64,000 nt of DNA from Gonatopus flavifemur. Lineage: Eukaryota > Arthropoda > Insecta > Hymenoptera > Dryinidae. The stretch lies in NCBI GenBank assembly GCA_018340375.1, contig JAFFJZ010000001.1, positions 75,942,001-76,006,000 on the forward strand, read 5' to 3'. Shown in pieces: positions 9,095 to 21,136 of the stretch. The translations under genes and the position numbers were made by a program. The notes below the pieces were generated by a model, which saw only the letters and a program-made list of their open reading frames with translations, made no database searches and was not told the DNA's origin. How positions within the stretch are numbered: the stretch's first letter is position 1; every line of letters starts with the position of its first letter.

Positions 9095-12000
9095 ATGGTT
9101 GACAATCTAGTTAGACGAATAAAAGCCTCGTTAAATTCCCAGCATTATATTATGAATAACTCTTGGTTAACCGAATGTATTGAATATTTCATCGAAACTC
9201 ATGACAACGTAAGTGAACACAAAATTTATTCATCAATTCCTCTAAATAATAAAATTCTTCTTTCTTAGCCTACGGACAAAGAGGTGATGGAATTTGCTAA
9301 AGCTCAATGGTTACTCAGCGATTTGAGAGAAATCAATAACGAGAGTGGATGCTTACCTAGAAATCTAATCCAGCAGAAATGTATTACTCTTCCCGGTACT
9401 TATATTCTTCAGGTGAGTTCTCGCATAGTCTGGAAATCTTGGGAAATGCATATAGACATTTACAAGCTTTTTATTCATTCATTTATGCTTTTCTTTCCAA
9501 TGTTAATTGTTATTAAAACAAGTAAAGGCATTATATAATTCATGAACAACACTTTATATCCAAATTCCACATGCTTCTTTCATTAGCCTGAAACCGTTGA
9601 AGAAAGAATAAAACTTCCTTACTCATTAATAACTTTGTGTTGTAGATGGAAAAAATTTATGACATAAGTACATCTAAATACAAGCAATGGGAAAGAATTA
9701 AAAAAATATCAGTGGATAATATAGAGGCCACAGAAACAGAAACTAATAACCTTCAGTCTCAGACTCAACCTCAGTCTTGGGAGCCCAAAAAAAAAAGAAT
9801 GTTACAGTTATTCTTGACGGATGGTATGCAAGATATCAGTGCGATCGAACATCATCCTATTCCAGCACTGGATGTAAGATTGAATTTCATGAATTGGATA
9901 TGATCCGTCATTTGTTTCCAAATCCATTAACAGCTGCCATTTACAGGATTCCATCTTACCTGGATATAAAGTTATGATAATAGGTCCCATTATATGCAGA
10001 AGAGGTATAATTCTCCTAGAATCTGGAAAGATCAAACAAATTGGAGGTGAAGTTGAGAATTTATTAATACCAAATGCTCTGGAAAATGTATTGGCAAGAG
10101 CACTGTAAGTACAACTTAAATTTTCTCTTGTGTTTTTATAAAATGATAATACCCTCGACAAAATTTCCCTGTTATTTGAATGAATAAAACCTCCTGAATT
10201 ACTTTTTTCTCAACAAGGAATAGAATTACATAGTTTTTTTGATATCTTGATTGACAGAAATCTACCTGAAAATCCGGATCCGTATAACGATAATGATAAA
10301 CCTCCGAGAGAACAACCTGAGAACAATCAAAATGACCCAAATATATATTTCGACGACGACTTTGACATCAATATCGAAGAAGTGGCTGAAATTGAGACTC
10401 TGAGTCAACCAAAGACTACGAATAATACTGTAACCACAAATCGCACAAATGTAAGTACATCTAATGATGATAGAATCGATGAGAATATGTGCACCGATTG
10501 GCAAGAATTAGAATCACTAGAGCAGGAAAGAATACAACAGGCAACTACGTCGACTCATTCAAAAGTTCAACAGAGAATCGAGAAGAAAGAACCGAGGTGT
10601 TCGACTTCTAAAAATGTGGATAATCCTAAACAAAATCCTGTAAACGAAATGAATTTTGATACTTTGGACATGTTGGACGAAAATGAATTGGATTCGTTAT
10701 TTCCATCGAATTCAAAAGAGCAGCAAAATCAAAAGATCAACCAAAATTCAATGAGGACATCATCTTCCGTTGAAAAATCAAAACATCAAATTGATGATGG
10801 TTCTAAATTCAAAAGAGAATCAAGCAGTTCAAGTGGACAGTCCCGAAAATATCAAGAGTTATTATTGGACGATGATATGTATTTTCCGGATGAAGTGTTC
10901 GATATAAACGAAGTTGATAATAGTGATTCCAATACTTCAAAGGCTGTTTCGAGATCTTTTGAAAACTTAGGGATAAAAAATTCGGTAAATAATAATAAGA
11001 CTGAAGTACCTTCTTCAATATTGATGGAATCGAAGAAGCCAGGAGTTAAAAGAGATTCGGTATGTATATTCCAAACTCCATTCTTCATAACTTTGAATGT
11101 TTTCATAAATTCTTTAATGGAAGTATCAATTAGTTGGTATGTGCAAGAATAGATCATGTTTGAAGCATTGAGCTTACTTACTTTACTTATTTTATTTTAA
11201 TAATATTTGAGCTGTATCCCGTGTCATGGTGACGAAAGGCTTTTTTATATGCTTTATTTGTAAAGGCTTTTTGCCCGTTGATAAGGAATAAATAAGTAAA
11301 TGAGTTGGAATTACAAATGAAAAAATGGATTAAAATAAAAATATTCGAAGGGTTATAATGAAAAGAAAAAGTAACTTTACATGTAAAGATAAACAATCGA
11401 TTAACCATTTTCAGACACAATTGACACCTCCCCGAAGAGCGAGTCCCACTAAATTAAGATGCACCAAAGATACTCGTACGGTATTCCAAACTAAATCTAT
11501 CATAGATTTTATGGGAAAAAATCACACATCAAAACCAGAATTACCTAAAATTTGTGACTTCATTGACGACTTCGCGCAAAAGGACTTTCCTACAATTCAA
11601 CGCAAAACGATCCGAATCAAAGTTAAGCAAGTTGGATCTCTTTCAAAAAAAGATTCTACTTGGTATTTGGAGGGAACGGTAACGGATGGCACTGGAAATT
11701 TGGATGTTATCTTTGCTTCTCAGGTAGAATTTGCACTGTCATTTTCATCTTCGATTAAAATTTAATTCATAACAATGGGATATTCGATTATTTTTCACAG
11801 GTTATCGAAAAAATTGTTGGTATGAGCGTGTCTGAATTCTCACAGAAAAAGAAACTCAGGAAACAAAATTCTGAGATAGACCAACAATTGAGAAAAGTAA
11901 TATGTTTGCTTCTTGAATTTTTCCAATAAATGTTTGATTCACGATCAAATGATTTGCAATTATTGTTTGATTTACAGACTTTACGAAATGCGGAACAAGA

Positions 12001-12130
12001 ATTAATATCCTTAGACGCTCTCGCGGAATTGGAATTACTATCCGGACAAAGAGCAAAAATAACGAATATCATTGAATTGCCGGAAGATAAGAAGGAAATT
12101 ATTGATGAGCAAGTGAAAGCACGAAGATAA
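9095..12130 (+). CDS. RMI1: RecQ-mediated genome instability protein 1 (RMI1), 8 exons, 667 aa
   Basis: RMI1 binds topoisomerase III alpha and the BLM helicase and promotes dissolution of double Holliday junctions in the nucleus. Exons: 9095-9208, 9269-9412, 9646-9873, 9947-10104, 10258-11059, 11415-11723, 11801-11896, 11978-12130. All introns are GT-AG and short, phases agree, and the total is 2004 nt. The N-terminal helical region (SLNSQHYIMNNSWLTECIEY) and first OB fold are recognisable: LPGTYILQ near residue 80, KRMLQLFLTDGMQDISAIEH then PIPALD (about 137-162), and ILPGYKVMIIGPI. Exon 5 (about 215-482) is a long acidic, N/S/E-rich linker. The C-terminal exons (483-667) look like the second OB fold that docks RMI2 in vertebrates (TIRIKVKQVGSL, DSTWYLEGTVTDGTGNLDV). 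The start ATG has context TTAAAAATGG; the upstream TTG in the same frame is not used. AATAAA signals lie at 12156 and 12404. Confidence 0.93.
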
Positions 12131-12433
12131 CGATACCTAATCGCGGTATAAATCCAATAAACGTTTTTGTATCCCTCTTCGGAATCCCTCTAAACGAGTG
12201 TCCAAATTTTTCAGAAAAATTCTACAAAAATGTTTATTGAAAATTTACCCTAAGGTTGTTCCTGTTTTTTATTATGAGGACATATGAATTGTAAATATTC
12301 TCAGTACTCGTCTTTTTGATGTAGGGTATAGTATTAAAATCAACTATTTTATATATTTATTTTTTATGATTTGAATATCAAAACAGTGCACAAATGTGAG
12401 TAGAATAAAGATTTATGTTTCATAAGAACATAA

Positions 12434-12496
12434 CATGTTTATCATTTAATTCGTTTCAATAGGCGATTCAAACTCCAGCAACATCTATTGTTCAGC
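12434..12496. repeat. End fragment of the ATGTTGCTGAAG repeat family
   Basis: TTCGTTTCAATAGGCGATTC followed by AAACTCCAGCAACAT matches the right end of the 225-bp family seen complete at 46209, 51475 and 59707. Only this end is present. Confidence 0.55.
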
Positions 12497-12758
12497 TACG
12501 GTAACAAGAGCGAACAAAACCTTTCGCCAATGAATTATTGATATGAAAATTTGTCTAAAATTGTTGCGTAAGACATCTTTAGGATATCTTCTAGACAATG
12601 CTCCAAAAGATGTCCGATAGGTATCCAAAATATGCCTTAAGCGACCCGTTTAGAGGAGTGTCAGATGTCTTGTTCATTGGGTGATCATCTGGTATCCCCT
12701 TAAGGGCCATGGAGTATTAGAAAACTGACAAAATTTTGTTTAGCAGTTTTTAAATAAC

Positions 12759-13001
12759 TACCCCGTTACAAAAATCCAGCTAGAATTCCACGTGGATTCC
12801 AGATCCGAAATTTACCCGCGTTGGCAGCTAAGATTCCACCTGGAATCAAAAATCCCAACTGGATTCCACCTGGGATCAGAAATTCCAACTGGAATCCCAG
12901 CTAAGATTCCTCCTTGAAATGAGGAATTCCAGCTGGAAACGCAGGTAAATTTCGGAGCTGGAATCCACGTCGAATCCCAGCTGGATTTTCGTGACAGGGT
13001 A
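12759..13001. repeat. Foldback element, TGGAATCC/GGATTCCA-rich, TSD TA
   Basis: Termini CCCCGTTACAAAAATCCAGC and GCTGGATTTTCGTGACAGGG are inverted and flanked by TA on both sides. The interior is built from short variants of GGAATCCAGCTGGAATTCC and is strongly self-complementary. No coding content. Confidence 0.7.
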
Positions 13002-13577
13002 AGCAATGATGACGAATTTTAAATATATAGCGATGAGGTGCACTGCTAGGATTTGGCTCTAAATATAAATCCAAAGCCTAAAACATACTCCTGAACATGA
13101 GAAAATAAATTATGAAAATAATTGAAATTTGTAGGTTAATATGTTTATAATCGTTTGCATGATTTTAGGTAATCATTTGCAGTTTCAATTTCATATTCAA
13201 AGCTCAATTTTAGCAATGTACTTCATCACTGCGGATTTAAAATTTGTATTCATTGCTTGGTTGATCAGAAAGTACGTAGCAAAATTTTTCTCATTCTTTG
13301 AAGGACTTCATGGTCCTTGAAGTTTACTTAAAATACAGAGAAAGGGAGGGCCATCTTTTTTTTCAAAGAAAAAACAAAATCAAGAAGAGTTGAACGATGC
13401 TCGGAAGTGAGATTTACAGGGATTCCATCAGAATGTAATCTCCTTGATATAAAAAAAAAAAAAAATTAAAACAATGTCGAAGAAATCGTGTCCAAATCTA
13501 CATCATTCATGCTGAAACAAAATTGTGACTAATTTTGAAGAACGGAGAATCGAGTAAGATCCATAGAATTCACCTTA
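13002..13577. other. Intergenic, nothing recognised
   Basis: AT-rich sequence with a poly(A) run near 13450 and no convincing gene or element ends. Confidence 0.4.
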
Positions 13578-13797
13578 GAGTATATACTACTGGAGCTAGC
13601 AAAGGCTACGGAGAAGTGTGGTTAGTTTGAACTAAAGATAGAATGAGAGTTCCGACTTTTAGGCAGTGCTATCTTTGTTTAAATCTCATTGGATAAAAAG
13701 AGAGATAACTGCCTATAAGTCGGATCTCTCATTCTATCTTTAGTTCAAACTAACCACACTTCTCCGTAGCCTTTGCTAGCTCCAGTAGTATATGCTC
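13578..13797. repeat. Near-perfect palindromic element, about 90-bp arms
   Basis: GAGTATATACTACTGGAGCT at the left is mirrored by AGCTCCAGTAGTATATGCTC at the right. The match continues through CAAAGGCTACGGAGAAGTGT and AACTAAAGATAGAATGAGAG. A short unpaired loop (about 13665-13710) separates the arms. High arm identity suggests recent insertion or recent gene conversion. Confidence 0.75.
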
Positions 13798-13833
13798 TCA
13801 GGAATTTACAAACATGAACCTGTCGAATGAAAA

Positions 13834-14720
13834 GTAGGGGAGAGTCGGATAAAACCGGGTAGGTGGGTCAAACCGGGTACCTCAATATCTGACAGCAAAC
13901 GCCTGGACTATTAGCAGTAGATATTTTGAGCAGTTGGAAAGAACAACAGCATCGATGCAACGCTCTTTCTCACTTAGAAGCTTGTTTGAAGTTTTCTGCG
14001 AAAAAAATTGTCAAAGTTTTTGCATTTGCGTAGTCAGTTTCAAGTGCCTCACCATTCTCTCAAGAAAAATGCACGTACATACTTCAATAATTGAGCATGT
14101 TTTCCTGCGTATTTTCATTTTTTAATAATTGACCTAGAGCAACGCATAATCTATCTAAGCCATATTGACCTCAACAAGTTACTGTGGGGTCAAACCGGTT
14201 ACTTGAGATTTCATCTTCCAATTTATGAAATTTAACAAAATTTGTGTTTTCATTCTAAAATAGTCATCAAAACATGGGCATTCTCAAAGAGTCATTTGTG
14301 TATGCTTGCGACTTTTATTCTCAACTGAGTTGGCCGCAAAAAAATTCTTTCTCCGAACAATTTTTTTTAGTTGGTCCAAATATATCAGTTTTCAAACATG
14401 ACTCATATCTATTCTCGGAATTTTTATAGAATTCAACAGTTGATGCTAAAAATTTCACAATTCAGAAGTGTTCTGCATTGATTTGAACGAGTACCCGGTT
14501 TTACCCGACCCATGGAGTGGAACCTGGTTTTTGTACCTTTCGATTAGAATGAATATAGAAAAAATTGTATCAAGTTTACAGCAATATACGAATAGTATGT
14601 TGTTAATGAATGAATAAGGAAACTGAAAAGCTTTGGTTGATTAATCTATTGCTAATAGGAACTTCTCTATGATCGATTGAAGTTATGGTACCCGGTTTTA
14701 TCCATCCAACCTTCCCCTAC
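13834..14720. mobile_element. Non-autonomous element with GTAGGGGAG... ends and AACCGGGTACC motifs
   Basis: The left end GTAGGGGAGAGTCGGATAAA with AACCGGGTAGG is mirrored by CCCGGTTTTATCCATCCAAC ending in TTCCCCTAC. Further AACCGG or ACCCGG motifs are spread through the 887 bp (near 14190, 14490, 14690). No transposase is visible. This end style is common in insect genomes, but I cannot name the superfamily. Confidence 0.6.
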
Positions 14721-14791
14721 CGATTACCGACCAGAAGCGTTCTGACCTTGCAAAATCAGTTACCAGAATAATCATTCACAGTTGATCTTGG

Positions 14792-14798
14792 TATAAAA
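14792..14798 (+). promoter_or_regulatory. Possible TATA box (TATAAAA)
   Basis: TATAAAA lies 28 bp before the start codon of the small three-exon gene. If used, the 5' UTR would be only a few bases, so the true promoter may be elsewhere. Listed as possible only. Confidence 0.2.
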
Positions 14799-14825
14799 TG
14801 GTGGCTAATTATTTAATATGAGCGG

Positions 14826-17733
14826 ATGGATAAAAGAAATTCTAAAATTCATAAAATATTGAATTGCTGTGTGAAGGTATCAGAAGAAGATTCTACACAG
14901 TCGGTACAAGAAACTATGAATAACGCAGAAACAAATGAGCACACAGATGGTACCTTATATGATGGTTAGTAAAAATGATGTGTATTATATATGCCTCAAA
15001 TGTGAAAATAACCATTGAATATGAATATCTAACGATCCCACCTAAGATGTCTTTTAACCCTTTTGGCGCTGCACATTTTCTCCCCGATTTACTTTTTATA
15101 TGAGAAAACTTCTGGGTTGCAAGAAACCCATTGATTCTCGCCAAATCCCATTGAAATTGGACAAAGGTTTGATTGATTAATCGACCTTGCGTTCAACAGC
15201 TGCGAAAACAATGGATCCCTAGTAATAACCCATACAACTAAAGTTGCTATACAAACGTTGCTGTTAAGTTGTTGATCAAGTTGACGTAAAGTTGCTGGGA
15301 ATTTGCTACGCATGTGATTGAGAGTTTCATGTAACCGAGCAACTTCCTAGCAACACGATAACAACTCGAGCTAAAATCTTGGATTTACAGCATATTGTTG
15401 CGCATTTGGCGACGCAACGTTCCTGCAAATTGCTCCAAACTGTTGCACGTTTTCAACAATTCGCTGCACATTTGCTCAGCACTTTGCTATTAGGGAATAT
15501 TTGGGATGTTTCACAGGGTTGCCAACTGACCAGTATTTTCACCCTCAGGCGGGATGCCGGTCAAAAATGCTTTCCAATACAATTTGTGGTGGATCCTTGT
15601 TCGCTCAAAATTCATGTAATACAAAGTAGAAGTAAAATATTAAGATAGATAACCTGAACTTGCTGAACTGGAAATAAAACGAAAACAAGTAGTCATTGTT
15701 CGTCTTTTCCTCTTCGAAAGAAAATCTTCTTCTTATAGGCTCTCTGTTGATAATGTTGGAATGATTTGGAAAAAAGTGAGACAAAAACTGCCAATAAACG
15801 GAGAACCTATTCATTTTTTCCGTTTTGTAGTGGTATCTGTCCCGGTTTTTTCCGAACTTACCTGAGATCTTCAATATAGGGCCGGTTAAAGCATGAATCA
15901 ATAATGAAAAACCGATAATTTCAAGCCTGAGAGTTGGCAACTCTGACTATCAAAAATATCTGGAAGTTTGTTTTCAATCACGTACATGAATTCAGGTTCA
16001 AACACATCCTATATTGCATTTAATGTACAAAAACATGGAAAAACTATAGATTATCCCGAAGAGAACATGAAGCTTCAGCGAACGTTCAGATTAGATCTGT
16101 ATAGATCGGATCGAAGGTTCATGAAAGCTAACTTTTAGATCCACAAACGTTTGTCAAAGGTGCTACGAACGTTGAAATGTCCGCCTTGAAATACTTCCAG
16201 GAAACATAGATGGAACGTTCATTGAAGGTTCATCGAAGGTTTGAGGAAGCTTCACAAAAATATCCATACTTAGATTAATTTATAATATTTTATTCTTATT
16301 AATCAATTTATTCTTCATATAAATTGATCAAAATTCATATAAGTATAGATATTTTTGTGAAGCTTCGTCAAACCTTCGATGAACCTTCAGCGAACGTTCC
16401 ATCTATGTTTCCTGAATGTATTTCGAAGCGGACATTTCAACGTCCGTAGAACATTTGTCAAACGTTTGTGAATCTGAAAGTTAGCTCTAATGAACCTTCG
16501 GCCCGATCTATACACATCTGATCTGAACGTTCGTTGAAGCTTCATGTTCTCTTCGGGATGCTATAGTGTACATTGCATTTAATGTAAAATGTGTATGAAG
16601 CTGAATTCATGCACGTACCCAAGTAGCACCAGAATATACTATGAATGTTCTTCGAATATTCGAAATATGTTCTATGCACATTCGAATGAGACTGTTTCAT
16701 AGGTGCTATGCATATTCATCGAACGTATGTAATCGAATAAACGACGGCACGTTAATTGAACGTCGATTGAATGAATATCGTACATTTCGAACGTACTATG
16801 TACGTTCTAAGTATATTTGAAACAGTCTCATTCGAACATTCTAGGAACGTTCATTATATGTTCTTCGTATCTCATTCGTACATTCTACGAATGTTTCTAT
16901 TTCGTATATACTTTGAAATTCTGTTGCTGCTTGGGTACTTGAAAAAAATGTCCCGCAAAAAACACCAAAATTAATGCAGAAATTTCTAACAGTGTAATAC
17001 ACTGAGAGAAAGGTCCTTAGTTGGGACAACTAAATGTTAGTTGCTGTGACTTTAGAAAAGTCTAGTTGTCTGAGATATGAATAAAATGGTTTCTTCAAAT
17101 GGGAATAAAAAATTTAGTTGTAAACTTTAGTTGTATTTCATTTACAATAACTCAATTTCCTAGCTGTCACCTCTTCGTGGAATTCAGGGAGAAAAAAGGG
17201 ATCGGTGGATACAGCGTGGTAGGACGGAGAAGCAGCTTAAAGGCAACGGAGAAATGTTTCTCCGTTGTTTCTCCTCCCTTAATTCTACGGAGAAGCCACG
17301 TAATTCTTCGGTGACTGTCCTGTGTGGGAACAATGTATAACAGAAATAATGATGCTGATCATATTTCACAGATACGATTGTAGAAGAACCTGTGAAATTC
17401 GAAGAAAATGACAAAGTCATTGATACCGAAGGAAACGGAGGATTAGTGACGTTTTCCCGTACTCTTTTAGTGATCATGCCTCAAATTGATGTTCCAGGTA
17501 AGTCCACGAACTCGACAGAATCGTTTTTACAGTTGATTCTCCAGTTTTCATTTATGATTCATGTATAAACGTTGTATAATAACAACTGAATTCACCTCAT
17601 TACAGAACTGAGAGATCAATCGGTACAGACTTTCTTCAAATTCATGATGAATTTATCGAACAGACGTTTTGTCGAAATTGTAAATACCCCAGTGGATCAT
17701 GAAGACATACGGCTTATATTCTACAGTCCTTGA
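14826..17733 (+). CDS. Unrecognised three-exon gene, 130 aa
   Basis: Exons 14826-14964, 17372-17497 and 17606-17733 join in phase to 393 nt. The splice sites are G|GTTAGT, CACAG|AT, G|GTAAGT and TTACAG|AA. The start ATG sits in good context (GAGCGGATGG), with an in-frame TAA upstream. The N-terminal half is polar and acidic (VSEEDSTQSVQETMNNAE, then VEEPVKFEENDKVIDTEG). The C-terminal half looks like a small folded domain (FSRTLLVIMPQIDVPE, then SVQTFFKFMMNLSNRRFVEI). There is no signal peptide or membrane helix. The first intron is 2.4 kb and filled with foldback elements; the second is 108 bp. Exons 2 and 3 are the better supported part. No family recognised, so no function is proposed. The first exon could instead be internal to a longer gene. 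Confidence 0.55.
15217..15495. repeat. GTTGC/GCAAC-rich element in intron 1 of the 130-aa gene
   Basis: The segment is dense in GTTGCT, AGTTGC and GCAACTT variants and runs from CCCTAGTAATA to GCTATTAGGG. It is strongly self-complementary, with no coding frame. The flanking dinucleotides do not match. Confidence 0.5.
15514..15945. mobile_element. hAT-like element with CAGGGTTGCCAACT ends
   Basis: The left end is CAGGGTTGCCAACTGACC and the right end is GAGAGTTGGCAACTCTG, inverted. The termini are close to those of the elements with 8-bp duplications at 5835 and 6428. Here the flanks (ATGTTTCA and ACTATCAA) do not form a duplication, so the copy may be rearranged. It lies in intron 1 of the 130-aa gene. 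Confidence 0.55.
16055..16557. repeat. Long foldback element, about 230-bp arms, TSD AT
   Basis: CCCGAAGAGAACATGAAGCT at the left is mirrored by AGCTTCATGTTCTCTTCGGG at the right, and AT flanks both ends. The arms are built from AACGTTC, GAAGGTTCAT and GAAGCTTC blocks and enclose an AT-rich loop of about 50 bp. Intronic, non-coding. Confidence 0.75.
16618..16935. repeat. Foldback element, GAACGT/ACGTTC-rich, TSD TA
   Basis: CCCAAGTAGCACCAGAAT at the left is mirrored by ATTCTGTTGCTGCTTGGG at the right, flanked by TA on both sides. The interior is a run of ATTCGAA, GAACGTA and GTACGTTC variants. It sits 60 bp from the element at 16055-16557, in the same intron. Confidence 0.7.
17001..17330. 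repeat. ACACTGAGAGAAA-ended repeat fragment
   Basis: ACACTGAGAGAAAGGTCC at the left matches ends seen near 32529 and, inverted, near 35660. An internal hairpin (AACGGAGAAATGTTTCTCCG) is followed by more GGAGAA blocks. The right boundary is uncertain. Confidence 0.35.
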
Positions 17734-18761
17734 TATTAGAACGACTGTGTTACATGTTCAATCATTCCAAATCTCTTCTTCCAAATCCTTCTATTTGAGC
17801 ACTTAATTTAACTATGTCGATCTTTTTCACTTTTTCTTACGCGTGTTGACTCGTTTATTTGAGTCTTAGAAGATGCATTGAAAATATCTTCTTTCCACTG
17901 TATACGATTCAAGAATGATGCCCCTAGTTTCCTGGCCAGGAGTGCGGAAATGCAAATTTAACCAAATTTAGAACCTTTCTCAGTTTTTAGCGTTTTATTC
18001 TGTTTTCTAAGCGTGAAAGACATATTCTGCGCTATCCCTTCCTTGGGCCGAGGCTTAGGGCCTTTCATGGTCCAATTTGGAAAGAAGGGCAATTTCTAGC
18101 GGGGATGGGAAAATTGATAGCATAAAACTGCTGTTAATCATGCAGGTATCATGGGATTGCGAATTATCTCAAGCAACATTGAGAGTTCTAAAAGAATTCG
18201 CAAAGAATTCTCGGATGTTCGAAAGAATTCTTCACCAGAGCACCAAAATTAATCGGAAGGATTCTGGTAGAATATATTCAGAACTCTGAAATGTCCAACC
18301 AATAGAGCATTCTTGGTGTTCTTTCTCCATCACGTTAGAATTAATTATGAACTCACTAGAGAATTCTTTGAGAACATTGAGAGTATAAATGAAGAGCAAA
18401 TTAAGACTTTTCAATAAACTCGTTTCTTTAATAAAAAGAGTTATTGAAGAATTGTGATTGAAGACTGAAAATCGACAACCAAATGTTCAATTATAAATCA
18501 AATTTTCGATTGAATGGTAGGGAGTAAAAAGTTCCAAAACTGTGGTTCCATTCTAAAAGTTCCAAAAACTTGTTTGGTCCACAAGACTTTTTGTCCAATA
18601 TAGTTCTTAGGTCCACTTAAATTCCAATTGGCCGTTTGTCCAATAGTTCTTGGTTACACTTGAATTCTGTTCACATTATAGAAATTTGGATTGGAGTATT
18701 CTTGGCAACAAGTCAACATGATATAAACATTAAACAACACAACGCTGTACGCCAGAAGCTG
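17734..18761. other. Intergenic with a GAATTCT palindrome
   Basis: The 3' UTR of the 130-aa gene should lie here; the first strong AATAAA is near 18413. At 18180-18390 there is a GAATTCT-rich imperfect palindrome similar to 5034-5270. From 18490 to 18660 short GTCCAA/TTGGAC variants suggest another small decayed hairpin. No gene seen. Confidence 0.4.
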
Positions 18762-21136
18762 CCCTGGTAAAAAAATCTCTCTGAATCTCTCTGAAAATTT
18801 CACGTTTCAGAGAGATTCAAAGAGATTCAGAGAGATTTAGAAAGAATCAGAGAAATTCAGCGCGATTCAGAGGATTTCAGGGACTAATGGGTTGAGAAAA
18901 CTTAAGCTTTGAATTTTTCATTAGGATTCAGAGATATTCAGGGTCATTCAGAGGGATTCAGAGTAATTCAGGAAAATTCAGAGAAGAATGAGTCAAGTAA
19001 AATTCTTGGTTCTGCATTTCAGAGGCATTCAGGAGGTGTCAGAGACTTTCAGAGACGCATGAATTAAGAAAAATGTTCATGAAACTTTTTAGAACTATTC
19101 AGAGGAATTGAGAAAGATTCAGAGTAATTCAGAGAGATTCAGAGTGATTCAGAGAAATTCAGAGAGGGATTAAGTCAGTAAAATTTTTCCTTCAGCATTT
19201 CAGAGGTATTCAGGGAATGTCAGAGACCCACAGAAACAGGTAAATTAGGGAACATTTTGCGGCGGACTTTTCAAAAAAATTCGGGAAGATTCAGCGTAAT
19301 TCGGAGAGATTCAGAGTCATTCAGGGGAATTCAGAGAAGAATGAGTCAAGTAAAATTCTTGGTTCTGCATTTCAGAGGCATTCAGGAGGTGTCAGAGACT
19401 TTCAGAGACGCATGAATTAAGAAAAATTTTCATGAAACTTTTTAGAAATATTCAGAGGAATTTAGAGAGATTCAGAGTAATTCAGAGAGGTTCAGAGAAA
19501 TTCAGAGAGGGATTAAGTCAGTGAAATTTTTGCTTAAGGATTTGAGAGGTATTCAGGGAAAGTCAGAGACCCACAGACAGGTAAATTAGGAAAAATTCGG
19601 CGGCGGACTTTTTAGAAAGATTCGGGGAGATTCAGGGTACTTCAGAGAGATTCAGAGTAATCCAAGACAATTCACAGAGGAATGAATTCAGTAAAATTCT
19701 TGGTCCTGCATTTCAGAGGCATTCAGAAGTTGTCAGAGACTTTCAGAGACACATGAATCAAGAAAAATTTTGCATGGGACTTTTTAGAAATATTCAGAGG
19801 AATTCAGAGAGATCCAGAGTAATTTAGAGAAATTCAGGGAGGGATTAATTCAATAAAATTTTTGCTTCAGGATTTCAGAGGTATTCAGGGAATGTCAGAT
19901 ACCCACAGAGACGGGTAAATTAGGAAAAATTTTGCGGCGGACTTTTCAGAAACATTTGGGGAGATTCATGGTAGTTCAGAGAGATTCAGAGTAATTCAGG
20001 GAAATTCAGAGAAGAATGAGTCAAGTAAAATTCTTGGTCCTGCATTTCAGAGGCATTCAGGAGGTGTCAGAGACTTCCAGAGACACATGAATTAAGAAAA
20101 ATTTTGTATGGAACTTCTCAGAAATATTCAGAGGAATTTAGAGAGATTCAGAGAAATTCAGGACAATTCAGAGGAAGCTTTGAAATCTGAATACATCAAA
20201 TTCTGGGAGATTTAGAGAAATTCAGAGAGATTGAGAGAAATTCAGAGGAATTCAGTGGAAGCTTTAAAATTTGACTATATCAAATTCTGGGAGATTTAGA
20301 GGAATTCAGGAAGATTCAGAAAAATTCAGGAAAATTCAGAGGAAGCTTTGAGATTTGAATACATTAACTTCCGGGAGATTTAGAGAAATTCAGAGAAATT
20401 CAGAGAAATTCAGAGAGATTCAGAGAAATTCAGGAAAATTCAGAGGAAGCTTTGAAATCTGAATGCATTGAATTCCGGGAGATTTAGAGGAATTCAGAAA
20501 GATTCAGAGAAATTCAGAGAAAGTTTTGAAATCTGAATACATTATTCCGGGAGATTCAGAGGAATTCAGAGAGATTCAGAGAAATTCAGGACAATTCAGA
20601 GGACGCTTTGAAATCTGAATACATCAAATTCTGGGAGATTTAGAGAAATTCAGAGAGATTCAGAGAAATTCAGAGGAACTCAGTGCAAGCTTTAGAATCT
20701 GAATATATTAAATTCTGGGAGATTTAGAGGAATTCAGAGAGATTCAGAGAAATCCAGGGGAATTCAGAGGAAGCTTTGAAATCGAAATACATTAAATTCC
20801 GGGAGATTCAGAGGAATTCACAGAGATACGGAGAGATCCAGAAAAATTCAGGGAGATCCACTCAAATTCAGAGAAAGCTTTGACTCCTCGATGAATGAAA
20901 TCCTAAGGAAAATCGAATACATTCAGAAAGATTCCGGAAAATTTGCAAATTCCATCAGAAAATTTCAGAGAGATTCAGGCAAAGTTGAAGAGTTTCAGGA
21001 CGTATCACTATCGGAAAAGTCTCTAATTTCCTCTGAATTACTCTGAATTACTCTGAATTACTCTGAAGTTACTCTGAATCTCTCTGAGATATGTCCCAAA
21101 ATATAGAGAGATTCAGAGAGATTTTTTTCACCAGGG
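18762..21136. repeat. Foldback-bounded satellite, ATTCAGAGA repeat with higher-order structure, TSD TG
   Basis: The ends are CCCTGGTAAAAAAATCTCTC and GAGAGATTTTTTTCACCAGGG minus its last base, inverted, flanked by TG on both sides. Between them is 2.3 kb of a short unit close to ATTCAGAGAG. The first part (about 18890-20170) has a higher-order repeat of roughly 335-355 bp marked by AGTAAAATTCTTGGT and GGTAAATTAGG. The second part (about 20170-20900) has a unit of roughly 80-110 bp marked by GAAGCTTTGAAATCTGAATA. The last 100 bp turn to the complementary strand (CTCTGAATTACTCTGAATT), forming the closing arm. No coding capacity. Confidence 0.85.

Noticed and set aside
10262..11157. Minus-strand frames opposite RMI1 exon 5
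   Set aside because: They are shadows of a long real coding exon on the plus strand.
18762..21136. CRISPR-like appearance of short regular repeats
   Set aside because: Units are tandem without unique spacers, vary in length and sequence, and lie in an intron-bearing animal genome inside an inverted-repeat element.
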